DNA of 64,000 nt from Megascapheus bottae (GCA_024803745.1 JANJXV010000039.1:11315001-11379000); one strand, 5' to 3'. Positions 44,234-54,865 are shown, counted from the stretch's first letter. Made by a program: numbers and translations. Notes: generated by a model not told the origin, from the letters alone.

Positions 44234-44485
44234 CAAGAGCCAATCGCTCACACCTATAATCCCTGTGAATCAGGAGACCTGAGATCTAGATGATGGTGGT
44301 TCAAAGCCAGGCTGGGTGGGAAAAATCTGTGAAATTCAAACTCCAACAACCCACCAAAAACCAGAACGTGGAGTTGTAAGCTGTGGCTCATATGGTAGAG
44401 CACTAACTAGCTTTGAGTGAAAAGAGCTAAAAGGACAGCACCCAGCCCTGAATTCAGGTCCCAGTACTAGCCCTAAAGGGGGGGA
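44234..44485 (+). repeat. B1-like-Geo SINE, diverged
   Basis: gagccaatcgctcacaccta, gatggtggttcaaagccagg, gctgtggctcatatggtaga, cctgaattcaggtcccagta. Confidence 0.88.
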
Positions 44486-45274
44486 AAAAATAATTTTTTT
44501 TGGTCTGAGAATCTTCTTAGTGACTCTCTTTTCAGTGCTATTGGTGACATCATTCCTACTCCCCCCTCCACCAGCCATTATATATGATAAATAAAACAAT
44601 GCCCTGAAAAGACTGAAGTCTGTCATCAATGTCATTGTGTAAAAAGACTCAGATAAATGAGCCTTAGGATCTCCGGCAGATGACATGGCTGGCCATGTAT
44701 CATTCTCTATGTATTGAACGTTGCCTTTGTAAAGAAAGAACGGTAATAAAGGCTGGTATTGTGAGTTCTGAAAAGCTGTGTGGGCCTGTGCATGACTAAT
44801 CTGTCTTTCTGCATTATTTTATTCAATCTTCTCTGACTTTATGCCTCTGACATTTTTGTTACACTCAGTAAATTTGAGTGAATAGGCAATTTTAAAGAAT
44901 TTTTATAGGGCTTCAGAAAAGTCATATGCAGACAGTATCTTTGTTCAAATTTTTAATAGTTTAAATATTTCCTTTGTCTAGGGTTGCAGAGTCATCTTGA
45001 GATTTCCCCCTTTCCCCAAAATAAATAAATAATGAATGAATGAACAAGAATACTTGAAACTTAAGATTTGAACCATGTTTTCTGAAAGCATTCAATTATT
45101 TAAGGAAAAAAAAGGAGGTGGAGAACGTACAGATAAGCAGACTCGTCCACAAGGCTAATTTTTTTTTAAAAAAAGGCTAATTTTTTTTAAATTTACAGTT
45201 GTTACTATAAGCAGCCAAGTGGACATTTCTTCTTTCTTCAGAATAACAAGGACAAAATAATAGAATCAGATGAG

Positions 45275-45275
<1 letters not shown>
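44486..45275. other. AT-rich unique sequence
   Basis: Nothing recognised; a local 15-base repeat of ggctaattttttttaa is present at 45154 and 45175. Confidence 0.5.

Positions 45276-45276
<1 letters not shown>

Positions 45277-45322
<46 letters not shown>
45277..45322. repeat. (GT)23 microsatellite
   Basis: Pure GT run at the tail of an antisense SINE. Confidence 0.97.
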
Positions 45323-45327
<5 letters not shown>

Positions 45328-45500
45328 CTGGGGATTGAACTCAGGGCTTCAATATCTTGCTTGGCACTTCCATTTAAGGCTAGTTAATCCTCTATCATTT
45401 GTCCATACCTTCATTTCTGCCTTGTTGGTGGTTTGGAAATCAAAGTATTGTGAACTTTCCTGCCTGGCTTCAAATCTTGATCAGTTCAGTTTAGCCAAGC
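45323..45500 (-). repeat. B1-like-Geo SINE, antisense, diverged
   Basis: gatactggggattgaactca, aggctagttaatcctctatc, gtgaactttcctgcctggct. Confidence 0.85.
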
Positions 45501-45544
45501 TACATCAGCAAGAGATATACAATACAAAAATTTAAAGGTTACTT

Positions 45545-45790
45545 CCTGCCGAGATGTTGCAACTTATACCTGTTATCCTAGCTACCCAGGAAACTGTGAT
45601 CGGAGGATTCTGGTTCAAAGCCAGCCTGCGCGGAAAAAAGTCCATGAGACTCTAATCTCCAAGCAATCTCCAGAGGCATAAGGGGCAATGCGAATCAAAT
45701 GGTGGCATGCTAGTCCTGAGTGAAAAGACTCAGAGAGGGAAGCTAGGCCCTGAGTTCAAACCTCAGAACCAGCACACACAATAAAATTAT
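45545..45790 (+). repeat. B1-like-Geo SINE
   Basis: gttgcaacttatacctgtta, attctggttcaaagccagcc, gactctaatctccaagcaat, gccctgagttcaaacctcag. Confidence 0.9.
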
Positions 45791-46070
45791 TTCCTTGGCT
45801 ATATTGGGCAAACATCGCCACCCGAAATATACAGAACTTCACATTTCCAAAGATTCACTTCCCTTGAGGTTATTTAGTGATATGGAGAACAAACTTTATA
45901 CTTGATAAAAAGGAAAACTGAGCTAGCAGATGAGAGTCTCTTGGTTCAGCTGATAAATATTTTCCCAAAGATTATTAAACCAGTTAAAGGGAATCTAAAC
46001 TTCAGATGACCCCATTCTGATGGTTTCATATGGCCAGTTATGTTTTATAGTATCTGTTTCATAAGCACAG
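45791..46070. other. unique sequence
   Basis: Nothing recognised. Confidence 0.5.
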
Positions 46071-46071
46071 T

Positions 46072-46077
46072 ATTATA

Positions 46078-46116
<39 letters not shown>
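46072..46116. repeat. (TA)n microsatellite
   Basis: TA dinucleotides with one interruption. Confidence 0.96.
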
Positions 46117-46118
<2 letters not shown>

Positions 46119-46119
46119 G

Positions 46120-46360
46120 GGTGGGGCGTTGTCCACACATGCACACAATGGTCCCAGGCTTGAACTCAGGGCCTGGGTATCGTCCTTGAATTCTACCATG
46201 GGAGCCACATTGTCACTTCCAGTTTTTTGCTGGTTCACTAGAGATAAGAGTCTCATGGACTTTCCTGCCCAGGCTGGCTTTGAACCACAATCCTCAGATC
46301 TCAGCCTCCTCAGTGGCTAAGATTACAGGCTCAAGTTACCAGTACCTGCCAGTACCTGCT
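46120..46360 (-). repeat. B1-like-Geo SINE, antisense
   Basis: ggcttgaactcagggcctgg, tagagataagagtctcatgg, ctttcctgcccaggctggct, gattacaggctcaagttacc. Confidence 0.93.
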
Positions 46361-46695
46361 ATCTGTTTATTCCCTAGGACAACAGGATGAAGCCTATTTT
46401 TGCAAGCAGTTACCTTCCTCCTTCTGAGCCATTTTCCTCAAAGCTGAATAAACAACACGCACAGCCATGAAATCAACTGTGACACTCCCCACCACAATTG
46501 ATTTATTTGACTTAAATGCAAGAGAGAGATCTAGTTGCCAGTCCATCTCTTCACATTGTCATCCAATAATAAAGGAAGAAAAGCACCCCAAAGATGAAAA
46601 GGATCCAAGATCTCTTCCAAACGGAAACACCTTGCAAGTTCTAAAGACCTTACCCAGCTTACTAAGCAGGAAGTAGAATTAATATTTCTCGAACT
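46361..46695. other. unique sequence
   Basis: A 69-codon plus-strand frame (46467-46676) reads without repeat content but has no recognisable family, splice context or start-site support. Confidence 0.45.
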
Positions 46696-46696
46696 C

Positions 46697-46925
46697 AGCT
46701 GGGCACTGGCGGCTCAAACTGTCATCCTCGCTACTCAGGAGAGATCTGAGAATCACAGTTCAAAGACACAAAGAGCAGGAAAGTCTGTGAGACTGTTAGA
46801 AATAAACTGCCAAAAAATAAAATGGACATGGAGCTGTGGCTCATGTAGGAGAGCACTATCCTTGAGAAAAAAAAATCCTGGGGACAGCTCCCAGGCCCTG
46901 AGTTCAAAGCCAGGAATGGCACTGA
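46697..46925 (+). repeat. B1-like-Geo SINE
   Basis: gctgggcactggcggctcaa, cacagttcaaagacacaaag, ggagctgtggctcatgtagg, ccaggccctgagttcaaagc. Confidence 0.9.
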
Positions 46926-46950
46926 GACTCTGATCAACCACTGATCTAAG

Positions 46951-47118
46951 CTAGTGTCCTACCACTTGAGCCACAGCCCCATGCATATTTTTTGAATAGT
47001 TAATTGGAAATAATAGTCTCATGGATTTTCTTGCCCAGGCTGGCTTTGAACTATGATCTTCCAATCTCAGCCTCCTGAGTAGCTAGGATGACAGAGATGA
47101 GGCAACAGTGTCCAACAT
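46951..47118 (-). repeat. B1-like-Geo SINE, antisense, tail-to-tail with the previous copy
   Basis: agtgtcctaccacttgagcc, ttgaatagttaattggaaat, ttcttgcccaggctggcttt, gcctcctgagtagctaggat. Confidence 0.92.
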
Positions 47119-48380
47119 CCAGCAAGCTTTTAAAAGAATTATTTTTTAAGCCCAGCCTCAGCTTCATCTCTGCTTGAGAACATTTTTGAGTCTGGAACTA
47201 ACCTCAAACCTGCATGGGGAGGGAGTATAAACAAAAATCTCAGAATACAGTAATGTTATGTTTTCCAGATAGACTCTCTCAGCAACGGCACGCATGACAG
47301 AGGGGGTGGGGGGAGAAAACTGGTTGCCTTGGAAACCCTCTAGTCATGGTAATTATTACTATAACTGACTTGCACACCCCACCTATAACAGAAATGAATA
47401 ATAATGTCTGATCTCTTGACTGGCAGCTTTCTGTCGGGGGGCTTCTGCTTACCACTGCCCCCTACTGGTGAAAGAAATGACCAGCAAAATGAACACGGAA
47501 AAATAATTCTTCCTGGACCCCCCCCCCACCCCACCCCAAGTCTTTTCACCATACCAGGTTCAGAATGTAGTTCAAGTAAATTGCTGTCCGATCAATAGAT
47601 TAAAAGAGAGAAAGAAACAAACAAAAGAAAAGTGCTTGGGGTTTGTCCAACACACAATGGGGATTGAACAAACAAATGGAGAACGCTCATCTGGATTAAA
47701 AGCAATTTCATATTGTGATATTGAGCTAGACCAAAATAAATAAATAAAAGAATACATGCTATGGTTAACAGAAGCTAAATAACAGCATACATCTTAATGA
47801 TTTTGCCCCCTCCCCCCCCAAAACATAAACACAACTCATACACTATTTAATAGTATAGAATATGATACTAAGTAAAACTGCTATAAATAAAATCCTATCG
47901 GGTAGTTTTGACCAATTAAACGACATAATTAACAAAGATGGTCCATTTATCTTAGGTTGTCTAATTTGCAGTACAGTGTTAAAGTGCCTCTACTGGAAGA
48001 CTAGTTTGTTTAGAAATTAGAACATTCATAGTGATTTAGTGGATTTGATTTAAAAAGCACAGCAGGAGTAGGCAAAATTCACATATCATGGGGTTAATGC
48101 GGGTGAGAATGTAGCTATTTGTAACACAAAAATATTGCCGACCAAATACACACATCTGATTTCTTTTCCTCCTAGTTCATCTTGCTTGCAGAAGTGGTTT
48201 GTTGGCTGAACTCAACAACCAAATAACATCTGCTTTGGGGTACATCAGAGGCGAGATGCATGTCGTTTTCTTCTGAACCCAGGTACTGGTCATTGGATAG
48301 CTGTCCATGAGCAAACAGCTGCCAGGACTCTTCCCCCAGCAAGGTAATTCTCCCTAAAATATTTCATTTTTAAAAGCAAT
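47119..48380. other. repeat-free segment
   Basis: 1.2 kb without SINEs; 47390-47480 and 47840-48340 are candidate conserved patches (gaccaattaaacgacataat, ttgtctaatttgcagtacag). A C-run lies at 47518-47536. No gene recognised. Confidence 0.4.
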
Positions 48381-48383
48381 CTA

Positions 48384-48685
48384 GCTAGGGTGCTGGTGGC
48401 TCACACCGGAAATCCTTGAGTGAAAAAGCTAAGTGACAAAGCTGGCCATCAGTGGCTCATGCCTGTAATCCTAGCTACTCAGAAGGCTGAGAGCTCTGAG
48501 GATCTTGGTTCAAAGCCAGCCTGGACAAAAAAGTCTGTTAAACTTTTATCTCCACTTAACTACCAGAAAACTGGAAGTGGCACTGTAGCTCAAGTGATAG
48601 AGCAATATCCGTGAGCTGAAGAGCTCAGGGACAACACCCAGGCCCAGAGTTCAGGCCCTGTGACTGACATAAAATAAAAAAGCTC
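48384..48685 (+). repeat. B1-like-Geo SINE preceded by a deleted copy
   Basis: 48384-48440 has the head of one element (gggtgctggtggctcacacc) joined directly to Geo sequence (ccttgagtgaaaaagctaag). A full copy follows at 48442-48685 (catcagtggctcatgcctgt, gtagctcaagtgatagagca). Confidence 0.9.
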
Positions 48686-48686
48686 T

Positions 48687-48689
<3 letters not shown>

Positions 48690-48730
<41 letters not shown>
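48690..48730. repeat. (CA)20 microsatellite
   Basis: Pure CA run in the SINE tail. Confidence 0.97.
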
Positions 48731-48732
<2 letters not shown>

Positions 48733-48756
48733 TTGAAAAGTTTTTCTCTTGAAGGG

Positions 48757-49330
48757 AATTCCATAACTTGGCTATGGTGGATAATACAGCAGTAAATATG
48801 GATATTTAAATGTCATTCTGTACTCTGCCTTGGAATATTCTGACTAGATGCCTAAGAGACTCACGGCTGGATCATAGGAGTTCTAGGTTTGGTTTTTTGG
48901 TTTTGGTTTTTTGGGGTTTTTTTTGGTCATTCCTGGGGCTTGAACTCAGAGCCTGAGCACTGTCCTTGGGCTTTTTCCTCAAGGCTAGCACTCTGCCACT
49001 TGAGCCACAGCACCATTTCTGGTTTTTTTTTCTATGCATGTAGTACCGAGGAATTGAACCTGGGTCTTCATGCATGCTAGGCAAGCACTCTATCACTAGG
49101 CCAAACTCCCAGCTCCATAGGTTTGGTTTTTTCAGGAATCACCAAACTGCCTTCCACCATGGTAACCCCTAGTTGGCATTCCAACAGGGTTTTTCTCCCC
49201 ATATCCCTGCCAGAATTTGTTATTGCTCAGATTCTCAGAGATAGCCATTCTTACTGGAATGAAATAGGAACTTAATGTTTTTATAATTTGCATTTCCAAT
49301 TGTTATGTTTTCTACCCCCTCAATTAATTC
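48757..49330 (-). mobile_element. L1M 3' region, antisense, interrupted by a SINE
   Basis: attccataacttggctatgg, gctggatcataggagttcta, then after the SINE aaactgccttccaccatggt, agttggcattccaacagggt, tctccccatatccctgccag, agatagccattcttactgga and aatttgcatttccaattgtt are the complement of the conserved L1M ORF2/3' end. Confidence 0.85.
48899..49117 (-). repeat. IDL-Geo SINE, antisense, inside L1M
   Basis: ttcctggggcttgaactcag, cttgagccacagcaccattt, gtaccgaggaattgaacctg, actaggccaaactcccagct. A perfect 15-base duplication taggtttggtttttt flanks it (48884-48898, 49118-49132). Confidence 0.96.
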
Positions 49331-49507
49331 TAGGTATCATTATTGAATATTTACCATCTTGCTTTAAAAAAAAAAAAAAACGATTTCCAAAACTTTTTTG
49401 GAAAAAAGATTTTTTTTTTCCCTGTAGGCATTCTCTGTTGAATCAATAGTATTTCTCGACTGAAAAATTCTGGTATTGAGAACAAGGCTGAAAGAAACTA
49501 TGCAGGA

Positions 49508-49509
<2 letters not shown>

Positions 49510-49559
<50 letters not shown>
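49510..49559. repeat. (GT)25 microsatellite
   Basis: Pure GT run at the tail of an antisense SINE. Confidence 0.97.
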
Positions 49560-49560
<1 letters not shown>

Positions 49561-49785
49561 ACGCGCATGAGAGCACACGTGCTAATTTGGGGGCTTAAAC
49601 TCAGGGTATGGGTGCTGTTTCTAAGCTTTTTTGCTTAAGGCTAGCACTCTATCAGTTTGCGCCACAGCTCCACTCTCAGCTTTTGGGTGATGAACTAGGG
49701 ATAAGTATCTCATGGACTTTTCTGCCCAGGATGGCTTCAAATCATAATCCTCAGTCTTAGGCTTCCAAGGCACGAGAAAGCACCC
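49560..49785 (-). repeat. B1-like-Geo SINE, antisense, diverged
   Basis: gggggcttaaactcagggta, aaggctagcactctatcagt, catggacttttctgcccagg, aatcctcagtcttaggcttc. Confidence 0.9.
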
Positions 49786-49949
49786 GGTTTTCTATTACTT
49801 AATAGAAATTTTTTTGGACCACAGAATGGGGAGAAGTTATTCAAGCAAAATAAAGTAGGTTAGAGAAACCAACCAAAAGCCAGCTTAACAAACTAAGATT
49901 AACTAAAATATCTAAAATTAACACCTTGCTATGGTGTCCTATCACTTTT

Positions 49950-50180
49950 TTGGTGTAGGGAAAGTGGTCTTGGGGTTTCTCACTCTTGGCAGCTTGCTTT
50001 GCCTGCCTTGCTTACTCATGCTTGTTACTCTACCACTTGAGCCACACCTGCCGTCCAATTTCTTGCTGGCTCATTAGAGATGAAGTCTCAGGAACTTTTT
50101 CAAGGCTGGCCTTGAACATCAATCCTCTGACTCTCAGTCTCCTGAGTAGCTAGGATTACAGGTATGAGACACCATCACCT
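49950..50180 (-). repeat. B1-like-Geo SINE, antisense, old
   Basis: gttactctaccacttgagcc, tgctggctcattagagatga, aaggctggccttgaacatca, gagtagctaggattacaggt. Confidence 0.9.
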
Positions 50181-50785
50181 AATCAGGCATCTCACTCCTA
50201 TAGCAGTTTTTCCCAAACTCATAACCCATTCTAATTTAATCCCAGGCACAACCATATGAGTTATTCTGTGTGATTTCCTGGCCCATGTGTGCTAAGAGGA
50301 TGGAGGTGAGAATTCATGCAACAGAAATGTCACAGACAGCGAGCGTGGGGATCTGAAGGGTTACTAGTTGCAAAAGACCAAGGACATTGGAGGGAGAAAT
50401 GGTGACATGCAGATGTGTTTACTTCATAGCACCATACTTCAGTAAATTACGTTTTTGTTTCACCAGGGTTAACATATTAACATTTAGAAGCCCTGAAATC
50501 ACATGAAAGACATATGAAGACTGTGCCACGCTGGAAGCTCTCCTGTAAAACAAGATTGATTCTGAAATAAAGAAAAAACTCCACATCAAGTGTAAAACTT
50601 ACTAAATATACACACAAGCACCAAATTGCGATCCACGGCCCGGAGGAGAATCAGTCCATTGGAAAGATGTAAAAATGACAGAAAAGATGGACTTAGCAAG
50701 AGGATTTTAAAACAGCTAGTATAAAAAGGCTTCAACACAAAAAGGAATGCATTAACATCCTGAAAAGACTTTTTAAGGCAAATAC
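50181..50785. other. unique sequence
   Basis: Nothing recognised. Confidence 0.5.
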
Positions 50786-50787
50786 AG

Positions 50788-50888
50788 GGTTGGAGGCATG
50801 GCTCAGTTGGTAGAGCACTAGCCAACGAGCAAAAGGGGCAGGTACTGAGTTCGAGTCCCAGTCTCAGACCTAAAAGAAAAAAAAAACT
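50788..50888 (+). repeat. free tRNA-like SINE monomer
   Basis: ggcatggctcagttggtaga is a canonical A box region and gagttcgagtcccagtctca a canonical B box, separated by about 38 bases, with an A-rich tail. It is not joined to a Geo or ID-like partner. Confidence 0.88.
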
Positions 50889-51378
50889 AAAGAAAAAGAC
50901 AAATGCATATGAAATGAAGTGTCCTGATCTGATCAGAAGTAAATCAAACAGTTGGAGAAAAGAGTCAGTGAAGATGGGGACATCTCAATAAAAACTATGC
51001 AAACAGAAACACAGAATGAAAAGATCAGAATAAAAATGAGATCTGACCAGGTAATGAGCGCTGGGTCACACATCTGTACCTGGACTCCAGAGAAGAAAGC
51101 AAGGCAGGGAAGAAAGGAGTGGTCACCTCTTCCCACATTTAATGGAAACCCTTCCATACACAGACTCAACAGTGACCAGTGGACGCCAGGCAAGATTAAA
51201 CACAGAAAAACCTACATTATAAGTATATGCTGCAACAAACAACATACGCCATGGTGAGTGGAAGACAGACAGGATGATGGATACACATCGAATCTTCCAT
51301 ATGCTAATGGAAAAAAGAATCTATCAACCTTCAATCCTATACCTCGTAAAAATATTTTTCAAGAATAAAGACAAAGTA
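50889..51378. other. A-rich unique sequence
   Basis: The 101-codon plus-strand frame (50952-51257) has no recognisable domain; base composition and decayed context suggest an old L1 fragment, but I could not place it. Confidence 0.4.
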
Positions 51379-51530
51379 GCCGGGCACTGGCGGCTCATGC
51401 CTGTAATCTTAGCTACTTCAGGAGTCTGAGATCTGAAGGTCATGGTTCAAAGCCAGCCCAGGCACCAAAGTCCTTAAGACTCTTATCTCCAATGAACCAC
51501 CAGTTCATTGGACTGACAAAAAATAAAGGC
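51379..51530 (+). repeat. B1-like SINE with the Geo half deleted
   Basis: Complete left monomer (gccgggcactggcggctcat, caaagccagcccaggcacca, tatctccaatgaaccaccag) joined directly to the terminal gactgacaaaaaat of a Geo monomer. Confidence 0.92.
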
Positions 51531-51714
51531 AAGTAACTTTTTCAGGGGAAAGAAAAAAAAACAATTTGACAATTTGGTCTAGAGCACTAAAACAATCATT
51601 AAAGGAAGTTCAAGTTGAGGGAAACAAAAATCAGATGGAAATTTCAGTGTGAGAAGATGATGAGATCTTGAAATCCTAAATTCATGAGTATATTTTTTTC
51701 TTAATTCCTTAAAG

Positions 51715-51945
51715 CTAGAAGCAGGGGGCTCGTAACTCAAAGTCTAGTGATTCAGGCGGCCGACGTCTGAAGGATCACCAATTGTAACCACTCCAACCAG
51801 AAAAGTTTTGTGACTCTATCTTCACAATAACCAGCAAAAAGCCCAGCTAGAGGGATGGCTCAAGAGGTAGAGTGCCAGCCAAGCAAGCCAGCCATGCAAA
51901 TGAAATGGGAAGTCTTAAGTTCAAGCCTTAGCACTGACAAAAAAT
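51715..51945 (+). repeat. diverged SINE: B1-like left part with tRNA-like right part
   Basis: ctcgtaactcaaagtctagt, ctgaaggatcaccaattgta, then gatggctcaagaggtagagt and gccaagcaagc, and aagttcaagccttagcactg. The right half resembles the free monomer (gccaa-c-agc) more than Geo. Confidence 0.7.
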
Positions 51946-52012
51946 GGCATCAATAAAAATCAAAACTAGCAAGCAGGGGCCTCTAAGTTCGGTCAAATAA
52001 TTCTAAGCCGAG

Positions 52013-52214
52013 GGGCCGGGAGTTTGGCCTAGTGGTTAAAGTGCTTGCCTAGCATGCATGAAGACCCGGGTTCAATTCCTCGGTACCACATATAGAAAAA
52101 AAGCCGGAAGTGGTGCTGAGGCTCAAGTGGTAGAGCTCTAGCCTTGAGAAAGTCCAAGGACAGTGCTCAGGCCCTGAGTTCAAGCCCAGGACTGGCAAAA
52201 AAAAAAATAATAAT
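52013..52214 (+). repeat. IDL-Geo SINE, full length, very young
   Basis: Near-consensus copy from ggggccgggagtttggccta to cccaggactggc and an A(AAT)n tail. A perfect 17-base duplication aataattctaagccgag lies at 51996-52012 and 52215-52231. Confidence 0.98.
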
Positions 52215-52231
52215 AATAATTCTAAGCCGAG

Positions 52232-52269
52232 AGAGAGGGGGGGGAGGGGAGGAGGGGGGAGAGGGAGAG

Positions 52270-52328
<59 letters not shown>

Positions 52329-52330
52329 AA
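52232..52330. repeat. (GA)/(GAAA)n microsatellite
   Basis: G-rich GA block to about 52270, then pure GAAA units. Confidence 0.96.
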
Positions 52331-52354
52331 ATGGCCTTAAAAAACTAATATACT

Positions 52355-52541
52355 CCAGGGACCGGGAGTGTAGCCTAGTAGTAGAGTGCTTGCCTAGCAT
52401 TCATGAAGCCCTGGATTTGATTCCTCAGTACCACATACACAGAAAAAACCAGAAGTGGTGCTGTGGGTCAAGTCGTAGATCACTAGCCTTGAGAAAGTCC
52501 AAAGACAGGGCTCAGACCCTGAGTTCAAGCCCCAGAATTGG

Positions 52542-52545
<4 letters not shown>
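52355..52545 (+). repeat. IDL-Geo SINE, older subfamily
   Basis: accgggagtgtagcctagta, ttcatgaagccctggatttg, gctgtgggtcaagtcgtaga, ttcaagccccagaattggca. Confidence 0.94.
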
Positions 52546-52587
<42 letters not shown>

Positions 52588-52592
52588 ATATA
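52543..52592. repeat. (TA)n microsatellite
   Basis: TA run in the SINE tail position. Confidence 0.96.
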
Positions 52593-53240
52593 TTCAAATA
52601 TAGACAGAAAATTTGTTGTCATTAAAATTTTCTTACAGGATGAAAAGAAACGAATAAAAACCAGAAAGCAGGAAACTCCACATGCTGTCAAATAATTATA
52701 TGTCCAGTAAAACCAGACTTTAAAAACTCAAAAGTAACCCAAATAAATACAGAAAATGTGTTGCTACAGAAATTTTCTTCCAAAGATGAAAAGAAATGAC
52801 ACCAGATGGCAACTTGAATCCACATAAAAAATTAAGAGCACCTGTAAAGGTAATTATGCAAGCAACTATAAATGGCAATGTAAATGCATTTTTTAAATTT
52901 TCCTTATTTGAAAAATGATCACACTGAAAAATGATAAAGCAGTAAGTTTAGGTACATTACGGTAAGAGAACAAAGGAAGAGGGTGGGTCTTAGCAATACA
53001 GAAGCCAAGGTTCACACTTGGCTGGAACTTATTCTGAACTAGACCACCAGGTAGGTTACCACGCACACTGTAAACATTAGAGCAATGCTGAAGAACCAAC
53101 CAAGAGCCTCTCATCCCCGTCCAGGACCCAGGGAGGCACCCAAGAAAGAGAAAGGCCCCCCTCAGCTCCCACAAATATGAGGACTACATTGCTACAAAAG
53201 AAAGAATAGGAAGATACACCTAAAAAAATAATTATTTATG
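52593..53240. other. unique sequence
   Basis: 52607-52690 and 52745-52815 are similar to each other (acagaaaatttgttgtcatt against acagaaaatgtgttgctaca, each followed by gatgaaaagaaa), a diverged local duplication at about 140-base spacing. Confidence 0.5.
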
Positions 53241-53472
53241 CCCACCGCCAGGGGCTCACCCCTGTAATCCTAGATACTCAGGAGGCTGAGATGTGAGGAT
53301 CCTAGTTCAAAGCCAGCTGGGCACAAAAGTCCATGAGACTCTTATCTCCAATTATCCACCTGAAAACTGGAAGTGGTGCTGTGGCTCAGTGAGTAGAGCA
53401 CTAGCCTTGATCTGATGAGCTCAGAGACAGCACCTGGGCCAAGAGTTCAAGCCCCACAACCAACCAAAAAAA
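53241..53472 (+). repeat. B1-like-Geo SINE
   Basis: cgccaggggctcacccctgt, ggaggctgagatgtgaggat, gtgctgtggctcagtgagta, gttcaagccccacaaccaac. Confidence 0.94.
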
Positions 53473-53514
53473 TTAACTCAAAGTCTAATTAGGATAGATG
53501 GATAAAAGATAAAG

Positions 53515-54058
53515 AAATATATATAGAGAGAGAGGAGATAGATGAAAGGGGAGGAAGGAAGGATGAGTGGGAGGGAGAAAGAAAGGAAAGGAGAGGAAGA
53601 AGAGGAAGGAGAATGAGGAAAGAAGGAATGAAAAAGAAGGGAGGAAAAGGAGAAAGAAAAGAAGAGAGGAAGTAACAAAGAAGGAAGAAGGAAAGAGGAA
53701 AAGAGGAGGAAGAATGAAGGCATTTGAGGAAGGAGAGAAAAGAGGGAAGAGAAAGAGGGAGAAAGGGATGGTAGGGAGGGAAAGAGGGAGGAAGAGAGGG
53801 AGGAATAAGAGGGGGGCAAACACGGAAGGAAAGGAGAGGGAAAGGAAGGAAAGGGGGGAAAGAAGAGAAAGAGGAACAAGTGAGAGAAGGAAAGAAGAGA
53901 AAGAGAAGGAAGAAAGGAAGAATCGAGGAAGGAGAGAAGGGATAAAAATAGGAAGGAAGGAAAAGGGAGGAAAGAGAAATAGAAAGAGGAAGGGATGGAG
54001 GAAGAGAGGGAGGGAGGGAGGAAAAAAGAAGGAAGGGAAGGAGGGGAAGGAGGGCAGC
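53515..54058. repeat. 540-base polypurine tract
   Basis: Almost pure A/G on the plus strand with irregular GGAA/GAGA words. The 165-224 codon frames across it are low-complexity artefacts. Confidence 0.97.
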
Positions 54059-54080
54059 CAATAAAGGATAGGTGATTTTT

Positions 54081-54270
54081 ATTATTATTATCATTATTGC
54101 CATTATTGGGGCTTGAACTCGGGGCCTGAGCACTGTTCTTGGGCTTTCTCAAGGCTAACGCTACAGCACTATTTCTGGCCTTTTCTGTGTATGTGATATT
54201 GAAGAATTGACACCAGGACTTAGTGTATGCTAGGCAAGTACTCTACCACTAGGACATACTCCGGGCTCAG
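54081..54270 (-). repeat. IDL-Geo SINE, antisense
   Basis: (ATT)n tail complement, attggggcttgaactcgggg, tatgtgatattgaagaattg, ctctaccactaggacatact. First of a three-member array. Confidence 0.9.
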
Positions 54271-54284
54271 GGAGGTTTTTGTTT

Positions 54285-54395
54285 TGTTTTTTTCCAGTCC
54301 TGGGCTTGATCTCAGGGCCTAAGCACTGTCCTTGGGCTTTTTCAAGACTAGAATCCTACTGCTTGAGCCATAACACCACTTCCAGCTTTTTTTCT
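54285..54395 (-). repeat. Geo monomer, antisense, without a left partner
   Basis: ccagtcctgggcttgatctc, ctgcttgagccataacacca, then it is replaced by the next element's tail. Confidence 0.88.
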
Positions 54396-54591
54396 TTCTT
54401 TTGCCAGTCCTGGGGCTTGAACTCAGGGCCTGAGCACTGTCCTTGGGCTTTTCCTCAAGGCTAGCACTCTGACATTTGAGCCACAGCACCATTTCTGGCT
54501 TTCTCTATGTATGTAGTACCAAGGAATCGAACCCGGGTCTTCATGCATGCTAGGCAAGCACTCTGCCACTAGGCCAAACTCCTAGCCCCCA
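54396..54591 (-). repeat. IDL-Geo SINE, antisense, young
   Basis: gccagtcctggggcttgaac, gtaccaaggaatcgaacccg, actaggccaaactcctagcc. Near consensus; last of the array. Confidence 0.95.
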
Positions 54592-54605
54592 GATAGGTGA
54601 TTTTT

Positions 54606-54820
54606 GAAAACAAGATTCAACAGCAATGTGTTCTACATGATACAAAGGCCAAATTCAAAATTGAAACACTGTGAAGTGCTAGAGAGAATGCAGGGGTGGG
54701 CGGGGTAGGAGGGGATGGAGAGAATGGTCAAAGGGTTGACATCGATCAAGATGTACTCATTAAGGCACATACTGAATCGAAACCTCTGTACAACTAACGA
54801 TAATAAAAATAAATGTACAG
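54606..54820 (+). mobile_element. probable L1 3' UTR fragment
   Basis: A G-rich purine block (54690-54725), tcgatcaagatgtactcatt and an A-rich end (gataataaaaataaa) resemble the other L1 3' ends in this window. Confidence 0.5.
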
Positions 54821-54865
54821 AATGCCAATCTATAAGCAAGCTGTGAAGTATAAAGACTAAGATTG

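Noticed and set aside
50788..50888. Genuine tRNA gene
   Set aside because: A and B boxes are present, but no complete acceptor stem or clean anticodon arm, it has an A-tail and similar dispersed copies: a SINE.
53478..54152. 214-224 codon frames across the polypurine tract
   Set aside because: Low-complexity Ser/Phe/Pro or Lys/Arg/Glu strings caused by base composition.
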